The translations under genes were made by a program, and so were the position numbers. Shown in pieces: positions 17,737 to 27,200 of a DNA stretch of 64,000 bases. Where the stretch lies: contig CAZPAO010000002.1 in the NCBI GenBank assembly GCA_964584665.1, positions 1 through 64,000 on the forward strand. Reading direction: 5' to 3'. The stretch comes from DASUBN01 sp964584665 (lineage in GTDB: Bacteria; Pseudomonadota; Gammaproteobacteria; Natronospirales; REEB76). Position 1 is the stretch's first letter; every line of letters starts with the position of its first letter. Below the pieces are notes generated by a model. That model was not told the origin of the DNA, did not search any database, and saw nothing but the letters and a program-made list of their open reading frames with translations.

Positions 17737-17867
17737 ACCCAAAAGCTGCTGCGCTCGGCAGGGCTTTGTTGCGCCTCGGACTCGCAGTCGGTCACGTACA
17801 CCAAGAGTACGTTCCCTCCTGCTCGCCTCGCGCGCCTAGCCCCGCCTTCGCTCGCGACGCTTTGGGT
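17737..17867. repeat. Element D: 131-base imperfect palindrome
   Basis: The outer arms are ACCCAAA and TTTGGGT. The inner arms are imperfect and GC-rich (AAAAGCTGCTGCGCTCG against its near complement ending CGCTTT). The centre is ACGTAC, a 7-base loop and GTACGT at 17794-17812. Read on the minus strand, the centre is CGTACTCTTGGTGTACGTGA, identical over 20 bases to element B. It lies between two same-strand genes, where it may act as a transcription terminator or RNA stabiliser. Neither flanking gene end appears twice here. Confidence 0.75.
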
Positions 17868-17876
17868 CTAGAACCC

Positions 17877-18551
17877 TTAAAAATCCCTTCGGAAGATCAG
17901 CTTTATGCCCTTACGGGCGCCCGTGGTTCCGTATATTCCGACCGAACCCGTCTCATCTATATAGAAGGAGAAACCCGCATAAACGCCCACGCTCTTGCCG
18001 GAACTGAAGTCCACATGCCGCCCGGGGTTGCTGTCCGTCTCGTCGCCATCGAGGTTCTGGTAGTAGGCTCCGAAGGACGCGCGCCACGGGCCGTAACGTA
18101 GCACCGGGCCGAAGGCGGCCCAGGTCTCGTACCAGGTGATCTCCGAGTGCGTGGCGGCGGGCCCGCTGCTGTTCACGTCATGCCAGGTGTAGGACAGCTC
18201 GCCCGAGAGATTGAAGTAATCGCCCCAGGTGCCTTCGTAGCGACCCTGTAGACCGAGATAACGCCCGGTGAAATCCAGGAACGGGCCCGGCGGCTCGCCG
18301 TCCACGTCCAAGGTGAGATAGCCGCCCTGGAGACCAAAGGTCGTGTCCCCTGCCACCGGTTCGTTGAACGCGAGGCCGTAACGGCCCACGTGCGCTTCGT
18401 GATCGCCGTCCGCATAGGTGAACGACGTGCGGTAGCGCCCGAGTTCGACGTAAGTGCTGGCGCCGGGATCGTAGAGATCGTCGGCGTGGGCGGTCGCGCA
18501 GAGCAGTGTGGATAGCGCGGCGAGAAGATATATCGGGGGGAGAAGCCTCAT
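17877..18551 (-). CDS. Outer-membrane beta-barrel protein (putative)
   Basis: A 224-residue protein with a signal peptide (1-23, ending Ala-His-Ala) and alternating polar/aromatic strands throughout. The C-terminal residue is Phe (KLIFRRDF), the usual signal of a BAM-inserted barrel. I do not recognise the family; eight or so strands fit the length. Minus-strand TATGAT lies just eight bases before the ATG, so the transcript leader would be very short if that is a -10 box. It is separated from the glutamate-synthase-like gene by element D. Confidence 0.65.
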   Translation of the reverse strand: MRLLPPIYLLAALSTLLCATAHADDLYDPGASTYVELGRYRTSFTYADGDHEAHVGRYGLAFNEPVAGDTTFGLQGGYLTLDVDGEPPGPFLDFTGRYLGLQGRYEGTWGDYFNLSGELSYTWHDVNSSGPAATHSEITWYETWAAFGPVLRYGPWRASFGAYYQNLDGDETDSNPGRHVDFSSGKSVGVYAGFSFYIDETGSVGIYGTTGARKGIKLIFRRDF

Positions 18552-18565
18552 GGCCCAATCATATA

Positions 18566-18583
18566 CTCCGGCATCCGCCGGAG
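18566..18583. terminator. Short perfect hairpin
   Basis: CTCCGGC and GCCGGAG with loop ATCC lie in the 95-base gap between the end of the amidohydrolase gene and the start of the outer-membrane protein gene, both on the minus strand. No strong T run follows, so it may be a weak terminator or a structured leader. Confidence 0.35.
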
Positions 18584-18646
18584 AGCGGAAATGAACGGGA
18601 ATAAACCCGCTACGGCGCGCGTCTCATGCGCATGTCGCGAACCGGG

Positions 18647-20413
18647 CTAAGGTCTCTTGTAGATCACCTTCCCGCCCACGATGGTGTAGAGCACCTTGGT
18701 GGCGGGGATATCCGCTTCCGGCACCGTGAGGATGTCCTGTGAGAGCACGGTGATGTCCGCGAGCTTGCCGACCTTCAGCGAGCCCAGCTTCTCTTCCATG
18801 AACGTGGCGTAGGCGTTGTTCCAGGTGTAGGACTTCAGCGCTTCCTCGCGGCTCATGGCCTGTTCGGGATAGAACGGCACGCCATCCTTCTTGGAGCGGC
18901 GGGTCACGGCGCAATAGAAGTTCGGTATCGGATCCTCGTCCTCCACCGGCACGTCGGTGCCGTTGGCGATGAGGGCGCCGCTCGCGATGAGCGAGTGCCA
19001 GGCATAGGCCCCGTCCCGCGCCCGCTGCTCGCCCAGGCGCTTCACCACATAGGGCGCATCCGAGCACTCGTGGATGCTCTGCATGGAGGCGATGACGCCG
19101 AGCTTGCCGAAGCGCGGGATGTCCTGCGGATCCAGGTGCTGCACGTGCTCGATGCGCCAGCGCAGGTCCTTCGCGTCCGGGTGGGCGGTGAACTCCGCCT
19201 GGTACACGTCCAGCACTTCCCTATTGGCCCGGTCGCCGATGGCGTGGGTCGCCACCTGGTAACCCGCCTCCAGAGCCGCATCTGCTACCGTGCGGATGTC
19301 CGCCGGCGGCAGCACGCTCACGCCGCTGCTCGTCGGCAGGTCCACGTAGGGCTGCAGGAACCAGGCGGTATGGGTGCCCAAGGCCCCGTCCGAATACACC
19401 TCGCCCACGGCCCGCACGGTGTAGTGATCGTCCGCGTAGCCGACGATGCGGTGCGCTGGCAGGAAGCGCTTCAGCTGTTCCAGTGGATCGAACTTGGCGT
19501 AAGCATCCGCGCCCGGCAGGCCGACGCCGTAGTCATCGCCCCGGCCCACGTCCACCATGGCGTAGAGCCGCAGGGGCAAGGCCCCGTCGCCCGCCAGCTT
19601 CTTCAACTCATCGAGGGCGGCGAAGTTCTCGCCGTCATCCACGAACAGGGTGATGCCCTTGGCAGCGGCATCCTTAGAGGCGAGATCCACCCGCTGCCGG
19701 AAGGCCGCTTCCACCTCGGCGGGCGTGCGCCCTTTCAGTTCCGCCGCATAAGCATCGTTCACCAGGCCCATGGCGTTGTCCCGCAGGAAGCCCACCGGCT
19801 CGCCCTTGGCGTCCCGCACGATCTGGCCGCCCGCCGGGTCCTGGGTGTTCCGGTCCACGTGGGCGAGCTTCAGGGCCGCGGCGTTCACATAGATGCCGTG
19901 GCCGCTGGCGTGGGTGAGCATCACGGGATTGTCGGGTGAGACCGCATCCAGGCTCGCGTGCAGCGGCAGACCTTCCACGTTCGGCTGCGGCGCGTGGCTC
20001 CACTTCTCCTGGTGCCAGCCGCGGCCGAGTATCCACTGGCCCGGTTTCGCCTGCTTCACGGCGGTGCCCACGATGGCGACGATCTCATCCCAATCCTTGG
20101 CCTTGGTGAGGTCGAGTTGCAGCAGCGACTCCCCCAGCTCCAGGAAATGCCCGTGGCCCTCGATGAAGCCCGGCACCGCGAGTCCGCCCTTGAGATCGAT
20201 GACCTGGGTGGCCTTGCCTATATAAGGTTGGATGTCCGCGTCGTTCCCCACGGCCAGGATGTGGCCATCCTTCACCGCCAGGGCCTGGGCCGTTGGATGT
20301 TTCGCCTCCAAGGTGGCGAGTTTGCCGTGCATGAGCACGAGGTCGGCGCTGGGGGCGGCCGTGGCCGCTCCCGCGGCCAGGAAGCTCAACAGGAATACGG
20401 TGAGATGGCGCAT
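18647..20413 (-). CDS. Exported YtcJ-like metal-dependent amidohydrolase
   Basis: A 588-residue protein with a signal peptide (1-19). An amidohydrolase-3 domain follows, with GFIEGHGHFLELG (HxH metal site), a central YADDHYTVRA block, THAIGDRANREVLD and GTDVPVEDEDP near the end. Members hydrolyse amides or cyclic amides; exported versions probably act on periplasmic peptides or N-acyl compounds. It is the last gene of a minus-strand set with the Na+-solute symporter just upstream (gap 10 bases), which suggests that the transporter takes up the substrate or product. Confidence 0.82.
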   Translation of the reverse strand: MRHLTVFLLSFLAAGAATAAPSADLVLMHGKLATLEAKHPTAQALAVKDGHILAVGNDADIQPYIGKATQVIDLKGGLAVPGFIEGHGHFLELGESLLQLDLTKAKDWDEIVAIVGTAVKQAKPGQWILGRGWHQEKWSHAPQPNVEGLPLHASLDAVSPDNPVMLTHASGHGIYVNAAALKLAHVDRNTQDPAGGQIVRDAKGEPVGFLRDNAMGLVNDAYAAELKGRTPAEVEAAFRQRVDLASKDAAAKGITLFVDDGENFAALDELKKLAGDGALPLRLYAMVDVGRGDDYGVGLPGADAYAKFDPLEQLKRFLPAHRIVGYADDHYTVRAVGEVYSDGALGTHTAWFLQPYVDLPTSSGVSVLPPADIRTVADAALEAGYQVATHAIGDRANREVLDVYQAEFTAHPDAKDLRWRIEHVQHLDPQDIPRFGKLGVIASMQSIHECSDAPYVVKRLGEQRARDGAYAWHSLIASGALIANGTDVPVEDEDPIPNFYCAVTRRSKKDGVPFYPEQAMSREEALKSYTWNNAYATFMEEKLGSLKVGKLADITVLSQDILTVPEADIPATKVLYTIVGGKVIYKRP

Positions 20414-20423
20414 GGGGAATCTC

Positions 20424-21968
20424 CTAGGCGGGATCGTGTTCGTAATCGGCGGGGGAAGTCTGGTCCGGCGCTTCGGCGACTTTCATGGCGCGGAACAGGA
20501 ACGTCAGCACCACAGCGATGAAGAGATTCACCAGCACCGAGTAGAAGGCCGCGTAGCCCGGCAGGGTCCAGTCCCCGAGATGCAGCGGGAACGTGGGCTT
20601 GAACTGCTGGGACACCACCATCCAGGTGCTCAAGACCATGCCGATGGCCCAGCCGACGGCGAGCGCCCAGCGGTGCAGCCAGCGGCTGTAGAGCCCGATG
20701 ACCATGGTGGGGAGCGTCTGGATGATCCAGGCGCCGCCGAGTAACTGCAGATTGATGGCGTACTGGGTGGGCACGCCCAGGATGAACGCGAGCGCGCCCA
20801 CCTTCACCACCAGGGACAGCAGCTTCGCCATCTTCGCCTCGTCGGCGGGCGTGGCCTCGGGCCGCAGATACTCTTTATAGATGTTGCGGGTGAACAGGTT
20901 CGCTGCGGCGATGGACATGATCGCCGCCGGCACCAGGGCGCCGATGGCGATGGTGGCGAAGGCCACACCCACGAACCAGCCGGGGAAATACTGCAGCATC
21001 AGCGCCGGCACGGCGAAGTTGTTGCCGTACTTGGCGAAGTAGCCTGCGTAGGCCGGGTTGTCGTGCACGTGAGCCACCACCGCCACGTAGCCCAGGAAGG
21101 CTAGCAGCGCGAGGGCGATGGAGTAAGCGGGCAGCAGCGCCATGTTGCGCTTGATGACACTGCGGCTGCTTGAGCTGAGGAGCGCCGTGACGCAGTGGGG
21201 ATAGAGGAAGAGCGCCAGCACGGACCCCAAGGCCAGGGTGGCATAGGCGCCGTAAGAGCCGGTGTTGTGTTCGGTGGGGGGCGCGAGCAGGAGCTTCTCC
21301 GGCGGGATGCCGGCGAAGATGTGGCCATAGCCCCCGAGCTGGGCCGGGATGATGGTGATGGCGGCGATCACCGTTATATATATGAGGATGTCCTTCACCA
21401 CCGAGATCAGCGCCGGCGCTCTGAGGCCGCTGGTGTAGGTGTAGGCGGCGAGGATGATGAAAGCCACGATGAGGGGGATGTCCCCCACCAAGCCCACATC
21501 GTTGAAACCCATAGCGGCGATCACCACCTGGATGCCCAGGAGCTGCAGGGCTATATAAGGCATGGTGGCCAGTATCCCGGTGACGGCCACCAGCAAGGCC
21601 AGCAGCGGGCTGCCATAGCGGCCCCGCACGAAGTCGGAGGCGGTGCCGTAGCCGTGCTTGCGGGCCACGGACCAGAGCCGCGGGTACACCACATAGACGA
21701 AGGGATAGAGCATGAGCGTATAGGGCACGGCGAAGAAACCGATGGCCCCGGCGCCGAACACCAGGGCCGGCACGGCGATGAAGGTGTAGGCGGTGTAGAG
21801 ATCTCCCCCCAGCAGGAACCAGGTGACGATGGTGCCGAAGCGGCGACCGCCGAGACCCCACTCGTTGATGTGGTTCAGGTCCGCGGCGCGCCAGCGGGAG
21901 GCCACGAAACCCAGCACCGTGACCAGGCCGAATAGAATCACGAACACCGTCAAAGCAGGCCAGTTCAT
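20424..21968 (-). CDS. Sodium:solute symporter (SSF family)
   Basis: A 514-residue membrane transporter with about 13 hydrophobic helices and SSF signatures (GGDLYTAYTF near the N-terminus, GALVPAAIMSIAAANLFTRN in the middle). It pairs with the small DUF3311 protein encoded upstream, a common arrangement in which the small protein is an accessory membrane subunit. The start used here is ATG at 21968, with AGGAG upstream. The first six codons (Met-Asn-Trp-Pro-Ala-Leu) also occur 155 bases upstream, directly on the DUF3311 stop, with different synonymous codons. Element A separates the two copies. Substrate unknown; the amidohydrolase next door hints at amino-acid-like solutes. Confidence 0.85.
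   Translation of the reverse strand: MNWPALTVFVILFGLVTVLGFVASRWRAADLNHINEWGLGGRRFGTIVTWFLLGGDLYTAYTFIAVPALVFGAGAIGFFAVPYTLMLYPFVYVVYPRLWSVARKHGYGTASDFVRGRYGSPLLALLVAVTGILATMPYIALQLLGIQVVIAAMGFNDVGLVGDIPLIVAFIILAAYTYTSGLRAPALISVVKDILIYITVIAAITIIPAQLGGYGHIFAGIPPEKLLLAPPTEHNTGSYGAYATLALGSVLALFLYPHCVTALLSSSSRSVIKRNMALLPAYSIALALLAFLGYVAVVAHVHDNPAYAGYFAKYGNNFAVPALMLQYFPGWFVGVAFATIAIGALVPAAIMSIAAANLFTRNIYKEYLRPEATPADEAKMAKLLSLVVKVGALAFILGVPTQYAINLQLLGGAWIIQTLPTMVIGLYSRWLHRWALAVGWAIGMVLSTWMVVSQQFKPTFPLHLGDWTLPGYAAFYSVLVNLFIAVVLTFLFRAMKVAEAPDQTSPADYEHDPA
21951..21968 (-). repeat. Second (functional) copy of the symporter's first six codons
   Basis: Encodes Met-Asn-Trp-Pro-Ala-Leu as ATG AAC TGG CCT GCT TTG, continuing into the symporter. 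The other copy at 22106-22123 encodes the same six residues as ATG AAT TGG CCC GCG CTA. Every codon with a synonym differs, while the peptide is the same. Confidence 0.75.
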
Positions 21969-21978
21969 ACCTGCTCTC

Positions 21979-22108
21979 CTAAAAATGAGAGATTTTGGCC
22001 TCTGGCTAGGCGCGGCCGTCCCGAGGAACCCGGAGCGTACTCTTGTCGTACGTGAGGATTCCGAGTGGCGGCCGCAACAACGCCAGAGGGCAAAAGATCC
22101 ATTTTTAG
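21979..22108. repeat. Element A: 130-base imperfect palindrome
   Basis: The outer arms are CTAAAAAT and ATTTTTAG. Next come near-complementary arms around CCTCTGGC and GCCAGAGG, then GCGGCCG and CGGCCGC. The centre is CGTAC, loop TCTTGTC and GTACG at 22036-22052. It shares the core, length and arm layout with elements B, C and D. It is inserted between the DUF3311 gene and the symporter gene. No coding capacity for a transposase exists, so if mobile it is a non-autonomous (MITE-like) element. Confidence 0.85.
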
Positions 22109-22123
22109 CGCGGGCCAATTCAT
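22106..22123 (-). repeat. First copy of the symporter's initial six codons
   Basis: ATG AAT TGG CCC GCG CTA, overlapping the DUF3311 stop. Its GC-rich wobble bases (CCC, GCG) look like normal usage in this genome, which suggests that this is the original start displaced from the gene. The last bases (CTA) are shared with the end of element A. Confidence 0.65.
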
Positions 22124-22323
22124 ATCTTGGCCTTGTAAGCGAGAGCCGTCACAACCGCTGCTACCACGATGAGCACCACCTGGAACCAGTAGAAGAACGG
22201 GATGCCGTAGAAGGAAGGTTCGATGCGGTTGTAGAGCGGCACGCAGATGGCCGTGAAGAACGGCACGAACAGGATCACATGCCAGATGGCGCGCTTCAGT
22301 CTTCCGGGCTTGGGCTCGGCCAT
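22120..22323 (-). CDS. DUF3311 small membrane protein
   Basis: A 67-residue protein with two hydrophobic helices (about 13-28 and 42-62), matching the DUF3311 family. These are typically encoded directly before SSF symporters and are presumed to be accessory subunits. A conserved NRIEPSFYGIPFFYWFQ loop joins the helices. The stop codon overlaps an ATG that begins the bridge frame through element A. Before the element arrived this ATG was probably the symporter start. Confidence 0.78.
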   Translation of the reverse strand: MAEPKPGRLKRAIWHVILFVPFFTAICVPLYNRIEPSFYGIPFFYWFQVVLIVVAAVVTALAYKAKI

Positions 22324-22432
22324 GGGCGGCTCCTCTCAGGAGGCCCCAAGTTACTGGCCTCTCCCCCTTCCTGCAAGCGCCACCGGACGCCTTTTCGGGT
22401 AGCCTAAGGGCCTGTATTCCGGGGGCCTTCTG

Positions 22433-24208
22433 ATGAGTCTGTTGCCGCAAGTCGCCGTTTTTTTGATAGCCGCCTGCCTCGCGGTGCCGCTCTCCCGCAA
22501 GTCCGGCTTCGGTTCGGTGCTGGGCTACCTGGTGGCGGGCGTGGTCATCGGCCCCTGGTGCCTGAAGCTCATCACGGACGTGCCCACCATCCTCTCCTTC
22601 TCGGAGATCGGCGTGGTGCTGCTCCTGTTCATCATCGGCCTGGAACTGCAGCCCTCGCGCCTGTGGGTCATGCGCCGCTTCGTGTTCGGCATGGGCGCGT
22701 TGCAGGTGGGCGTGACCACCCTCCTGCTCGCGGGCGGCGCCTGGTGGCTCGGACTCGAGCCGGTGCCGGCCCTGGTGGCGGGCTTCGGCCTCTCCCTGTC
22801 TTCCACCGCATTCGTGCTGCAGATGCTGGGCGAGAAGCAGCAGCTCGCCACCAGTCACGGCCGCGCTTCCTTCGGCATCCTGCTGTTCCAGGACGTGGCC
22901 GCGATCCCGGTGCTGGCGACCCTCGGCGTGCTCTACGGCGACGGCGACGTGCACCACAGCCACCTCGGCATGAAGCTGCTCATCATCGCGGTGGTGCTCG
23001 GCATCCTCGCCCTCGGCAACCGCGTGGTGCTGCGCTTCATCTTCCGGCTCGTGAACCAGTTCGGGAACCCGGAGATCTTCACCGCCTCGGCCCTGCTCAT
23101 CGTGCTGGGCGCCGGCCTCGTCGCCAGCTCCATCGGCCTCTCCATGGGCCTCGGCGCCTTCCTCGCCGGCATGGCACTGGCGGACTCGGACTACCGCCAT
23201 GAGTTCGAGGCGGACATCGAGCCCTTCAAGGGCCTCCTGCTCGGCCTCTTCTTCATGGCCGTGGGCATGTCGGTGAACCTGGGCTTGATCGTGGATGCGC
23301 CGCTGACGGTGCTCGGCATCCTGGTGGGCCTGCTGGCGCTCAAGATGGCGACGCTCTATGGGCTCGGCCGCCTGTTCCGCTTGCCGGATGCCGGCGCCCG
23401 CAACCTCGCCTTCGTGCTGCCGGCGGGCGGCGAGTTCGCCTTCGTGATGTTCAACGCAGCCGTGGGTTACCAGCTCTTCGACCAGCGCCTCACGGACCTG
23501 CTGAACCTCGCGGTCACCCTCTCCATGGCCGCCACGCCTTTCCTGGTGCTCGTGAACGAGCGGGTGCTGGAGAAGTTCGTGGAGGAACGCAAGGAACCGG
23601 AGTTCGATCCCATCGACGAGCCCGCCAACCCGGTGATCATCGCCGGCATGGGCCGCTTCGGTCAGGTGGTGGGCCGCCTGCTGCGCATGCAGGACATCCC
23701 CTTCACGGCGCTGGAAGCGGACGCGGACCAGATCGAGACCCTGCGCCGCTTCGGCAGCAAGGTGTACTACGGCGATGCCTCGCGCCTGGACCTCTTGCGG
23801 GCCGCGAAGGCGGACCAATCGAAGTTCCTGGTGCTGGCGGTGGACGGCATCGAAGCCTCCGTGAAGACCGCGGAGATGGTGCGCAAGCATTTCCCCGGCT
23901 TGGTGGTGCTGGCCCGGGCCCGCAACCGCCACCACGTGCACCTGCTGCGGGAACAGGGCGTGCAGGTGGTCGTGCGCGAGACCTATTACTCCAGCATCCG
24001 CCTGAGCGAGGACCTGCTGGGGCGCTTAGGCCTGGAACGCGCAGCCATCGAGAAACTGGTGGCGACCTTCGAGAAGCATGACAAGGCGCTCCTGGAACGA
24101 CAGTTCGCCGTGTTCCGGGACGAGGAGCGTCTGGTGCAGACCTCCAAGGAAGCGGCGGCGGAACTGGAGCAGCTGCTGCAGGACGACCGGCGGTCGCCGA
24201 CGGACTGA
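22433..24208 (+). CDS. Monovalent cation:proton antiporter-2 (Kef-type) with TrkA-N domain
   Basis: A 591-residue inner-membrane protein. About 12 transmembrane helices (1-375) form the Na+/H+ exchanger-type core, including SLSLSSTAFVLQML and the FLAGMALADSDYRHEFE region. From about residue 400 a RCK/TrkA-N domain begins with the nucleotide-binding GMGRFG (403-408). This architecture matches KefB/KefC glutathione-gated K+ efflux systems. No KefF/KefG ancillary oxidoreductase gene is adjacent, so I do not choose between KefB and KefC. It is divergent from DUF3311 across 109 bases. Confidence 0.87.
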   Translation: MSLLPQVAVFLIAACLAVPLSRKSGFGSVLGYLVAGVVIGPWCLKLITDVPTILSFSEIGVVLLLFIIGLELQPSRLWVMRRFVFGMGALQVGVTTLLLAGGAWWLGLEPVPALVAGFGLSLSSTAFVLQMLGEKQQLATSHGRASFGILLFQDVAAIPVLATLGVLYGDGDVHHSHLGMKLLIIAVVLGILALGNRVVLRFIFRLVNQFGNPEIFTASALLIVLGAGLVASSIGLSMGLGAFLAGMALADSDYRHEFEADIEPFKGLLLGLFFMAVGMSVNLGLIVDAPLTVLGILVGLLALKMATLYGLGRLFRLPDAGARNLAFVLPAGGEFAFVMFNAAVGYQLFDQRLTDLLNLAVTLSMAATPFLVLVNERVLEKFVEERKEPEFDPIDEPANPVIIAGMGRFGQVVGRLLRMQDIPFTALEADADQIETLRRFGSKVYYGDASRLDLLRAAKADQSKFLVLAVDGIEASVKTAEMVRKHFPGLVVLARARNRHHVHLLREQGVQVVVRETYYSSIRLSEDLLGRLGLERAAIEKLVATFEKHDKALLERQFAVFRDEERLVQTSKEAAAELEQLLQDDRRSPTD

Positions 24209-24287
24209 ACGCGCCCTTCGCATACCAATCGTCTATGCTGCATGCAGGGGACTGCCGTATATAAGCGAACCCGGCAGGACAATTAGC

Positions 24288-27200
24288 ATGCGAAACGACT
24301 TACGGCTCCTGCTGACGGCACTGCTGCTCTATATGGTGGCGGTATCCCCCGCCCGCGCCCTCGAACCGGGCAAGGCCTTCCACGATTACGCCGGCGACAG
24401 CTGGTCCGTGGAACAGGGCCTGCCCCAGATCACCGTGCTCTCCATCACCCAGGATGCGCAGGGCTACATGTGGTTCGGCACCCAGGATGGCCTCGCGCGC
24501 TTCGACGGCGTCACCTTCCGCCAATACCTTCCGGCCCACTGGGTGCAGTCGCTCGCCAACGATCCGGACGGCAGCCTCTGGATCGGCATGAACAAGGGCG
24601 CCGCCTACTACGAGCACGGCGTCACCCACGTGCTGGACCGCGCACGCGGCGAGAAGGACGTGAACCCCCAGGCGGACGTGCGCGCACTGCTGTTCGTGGA
24701 CGGGCGCCTGCTGGCCGCCTCGGACACGGGGCTCCTGCATCTCGATCGGGACGGCATGCACCGGGAACATTCGTTGCCATCGGTGCCGCTCTACTCGCTG
24801 CTGCAATGGCACGGCGCGCTCTGGGCCGGCGGCACCGGCAAGCTCTACCGCGTGACCAACGGCGGCGTACAGGCGCTCAATGCGCCGGAAGGCGCCGGCA
24901 CCCAGGTGACGCACCTCCTGGTGCACGACGACGCGCTCTGGGCCGGCACCAGCCGCGGCCTGTTCCGCCTCACCGCGCAAGGCGGCTGGCAGCGCGCCGC
25001 CGGCGACCCGGCGGAACTCCGCCTCGCCATCAATACCTTCTACAACGACTCGGACGGCAACTTCTGGGTCACCACTTCCACCGGTCTCGCCCGCCTCTCC
25101 GGCGATGCCATGCAGCAATACATCTCCAGCCGCAACGACGAGTCCGTGGCGCAGCTGGAATCCCTCTACGAGGATCGGGAACACGACCTCTGGCTCGGCT
25201 CTCACGCCCATGGCGTCACGCGCCTGTGGAACGGCTACACGCGCCGCTACTTCGCGCCCGAGGGCCTGAACGAACCACTGGTGTGGGCCGTGACGCCCGC
25301 ACATGAGGGTGGCCTGTGGGTGGGCACCGCCGATGGCGTGTACACGCTGAAGGATGGCAAGGCGCGTCTCGCGGTCCCTGGCTCCACGCTGCCGGAACCC
25401 ACGGGCTATGTGCTCATGGATGATGGCGAGCGGCTCTGGATCGGCACCCACAGCGGTCTCGTGCAGTATGCGGAAGGCCGCGTGAGCCGCCCGCCGGCGC
25501 TCGCGCCCTTGGACGGCATCGCCATCTCGGGTCTGCTCAAAGACCGTGATGGCACGGTGTGGATCGCGACCCTGGACGGCGTGTTCCGCTACCAGGGCGG
25601 CGCCCTCACCCGCTTCGGCATGGAATCCGGCTTCAAGGACGTGCGCTGCCGCGTAGTGTTCGAGACCCATGCCGGCAAGATCCTCATCGGCACCCTCGCG
25701 GGTCTCTACGCCTTCGACGGCAGCCGCTTCCAGCCCATGAGCGCGGAGCCGGGCCTAAGCGATGGCTTCGTCACCGCCATCGCCGAACCCCGCGAGGGGC
25801 ACCTGGTAGTGGGCGTGTTCGACGAAGCGCTCTTGTTCACCTACGACGGCTCCAAGTGGCACACGCTGCACAGCGCCCAGGGACTGCCCCCGGATGTGCC
25901 CACTTACATGGTCCAGGATGCGAGCGGCGACTGGCTGTGGGTGGCGGGACTGAAAGGCATCTACCGGGTGCGGCTGGATGACCTGGACGCCCTCACCGCC
26001 GGCAAGCTGGCGCAGATCGTGCCGCAGCCCATCTTGAGCGACCAGGGCCGCTGGTCCGGCAGCCAGAAGGGCACCTGCTGCAACGGCGCCGGCAACGCGC
26101 GCGGCTACTTCGATGGCAGTCTGCTCTGGCTGCCCTCCCGCGGCGGCGTGGTGAGCGTGGACACGCGCCACGTGCGCTCCAACAGCGTGGTACCGAACAC
26201 CGTGGTGGAATCAGTACGCTATGGCGGCGCCTGGCACGACGCGGCGGGTTTGAGCGTGGACGTGCCCGCCCGTACCCGCGACCTCGCCTTCCGCTTCTCG
26301 GTGCTGAGCTTCCAGAACCCCAGCAGCGTGCAGCTGAGCTACCGCCTGCGGGGCTACGAAGAGGACTGGCAGAACGTGGACGACCCCGCGCGGCGTCAGG
26401 TGAACTACACCAACCTTGCGCCGGGCGACTACACCTTCGAGGTGAAGGGCAGCAACAACGCCGGAGTCTGGTCACCGGAGCCCGCGAGCCTGCCGCTCAC
26501 CATCCGGCCCTTCTTCTACGAGACCTGGTGGTTCCGCATCCTGGCGGTGCTGCTGCTGGCGCTGATGGTGTTCGCGGGCTACCGGCTGCAGGTGCGCAAC
26601 CTGCGTCGCCAGCGCCAGGCCCTGGAGCGCATGGTGACGGATCGGACCGAGGCCCTGCGGGAGCTGAACAGGCAGTTGGAGGACGCGAGCCAGACGGACC
26701 CGCTCACGGGCCTCAAGAACCGGCGTTACCTGGGCCAGCAGCTACCCTCCGATCTCGCGCATTTCCGGCGCGAGCGGGAGAAGCCGGAGAACGCGGAGGA
26801 CGTGATCGCCTTCGCCATCGCGGACCTGGACCACTTCAAGACCATCAACGACAAGTACGGCCACTTCGCCGGCGACAGCCTGCTGAAACAGGTGGCGGAG
26901 CGGCTGGTGGCGAGCGTACGCGCGGGGCATTACGTGGTGCGCTGGGGCGGCGAGGAGTTCCTCATCGTGTTCCGTCCCATGCCCCGGGACGAGACGGCTC
27001 ATGTAGTGGACCGGGTGCAGAAGGCCGTGAGCGAGAAACCTTACGACCTGCCGGGCGGCGAGAAGCTGAACGTCACCTGCTCCATCGGCTACACCGAATA
27101 CCCCTTCCTGCCCAATGCGCCGGACCGGGTGGATTGGGAATTGCTGGTGAACCTCTCGGACCATGCCCTCTATGCGGCGAAGGAAGCGGGCCGCAACAAG

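Larger units (their letters stand above)
21965..22123 (-). other. Bridge open frame of 52 codons through element A
   Basis: An open frame begins with the ATG that overlaps the DUF3311 stop (ATGA at 22120-22123). It reads Met-Asn-Trp-Pro-Ala-Leu-Lys, crosses element A without a stop, and ends in a TGA that overlaps the symporter's ATG (ATGA at 21965-21968). It thus provides stop-start overlaps at both ends. Its middle contains Asn-Pro-His-Val-Arg-Gln-Glu-Tyr-Ala-Pro-Gly. The Glu-Tyr-Ala-Pro-Gly part recurs in the frame crossing element C. Whether it is translated as a product or only carries ribosomes is unknown. Confidence 0.5.
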
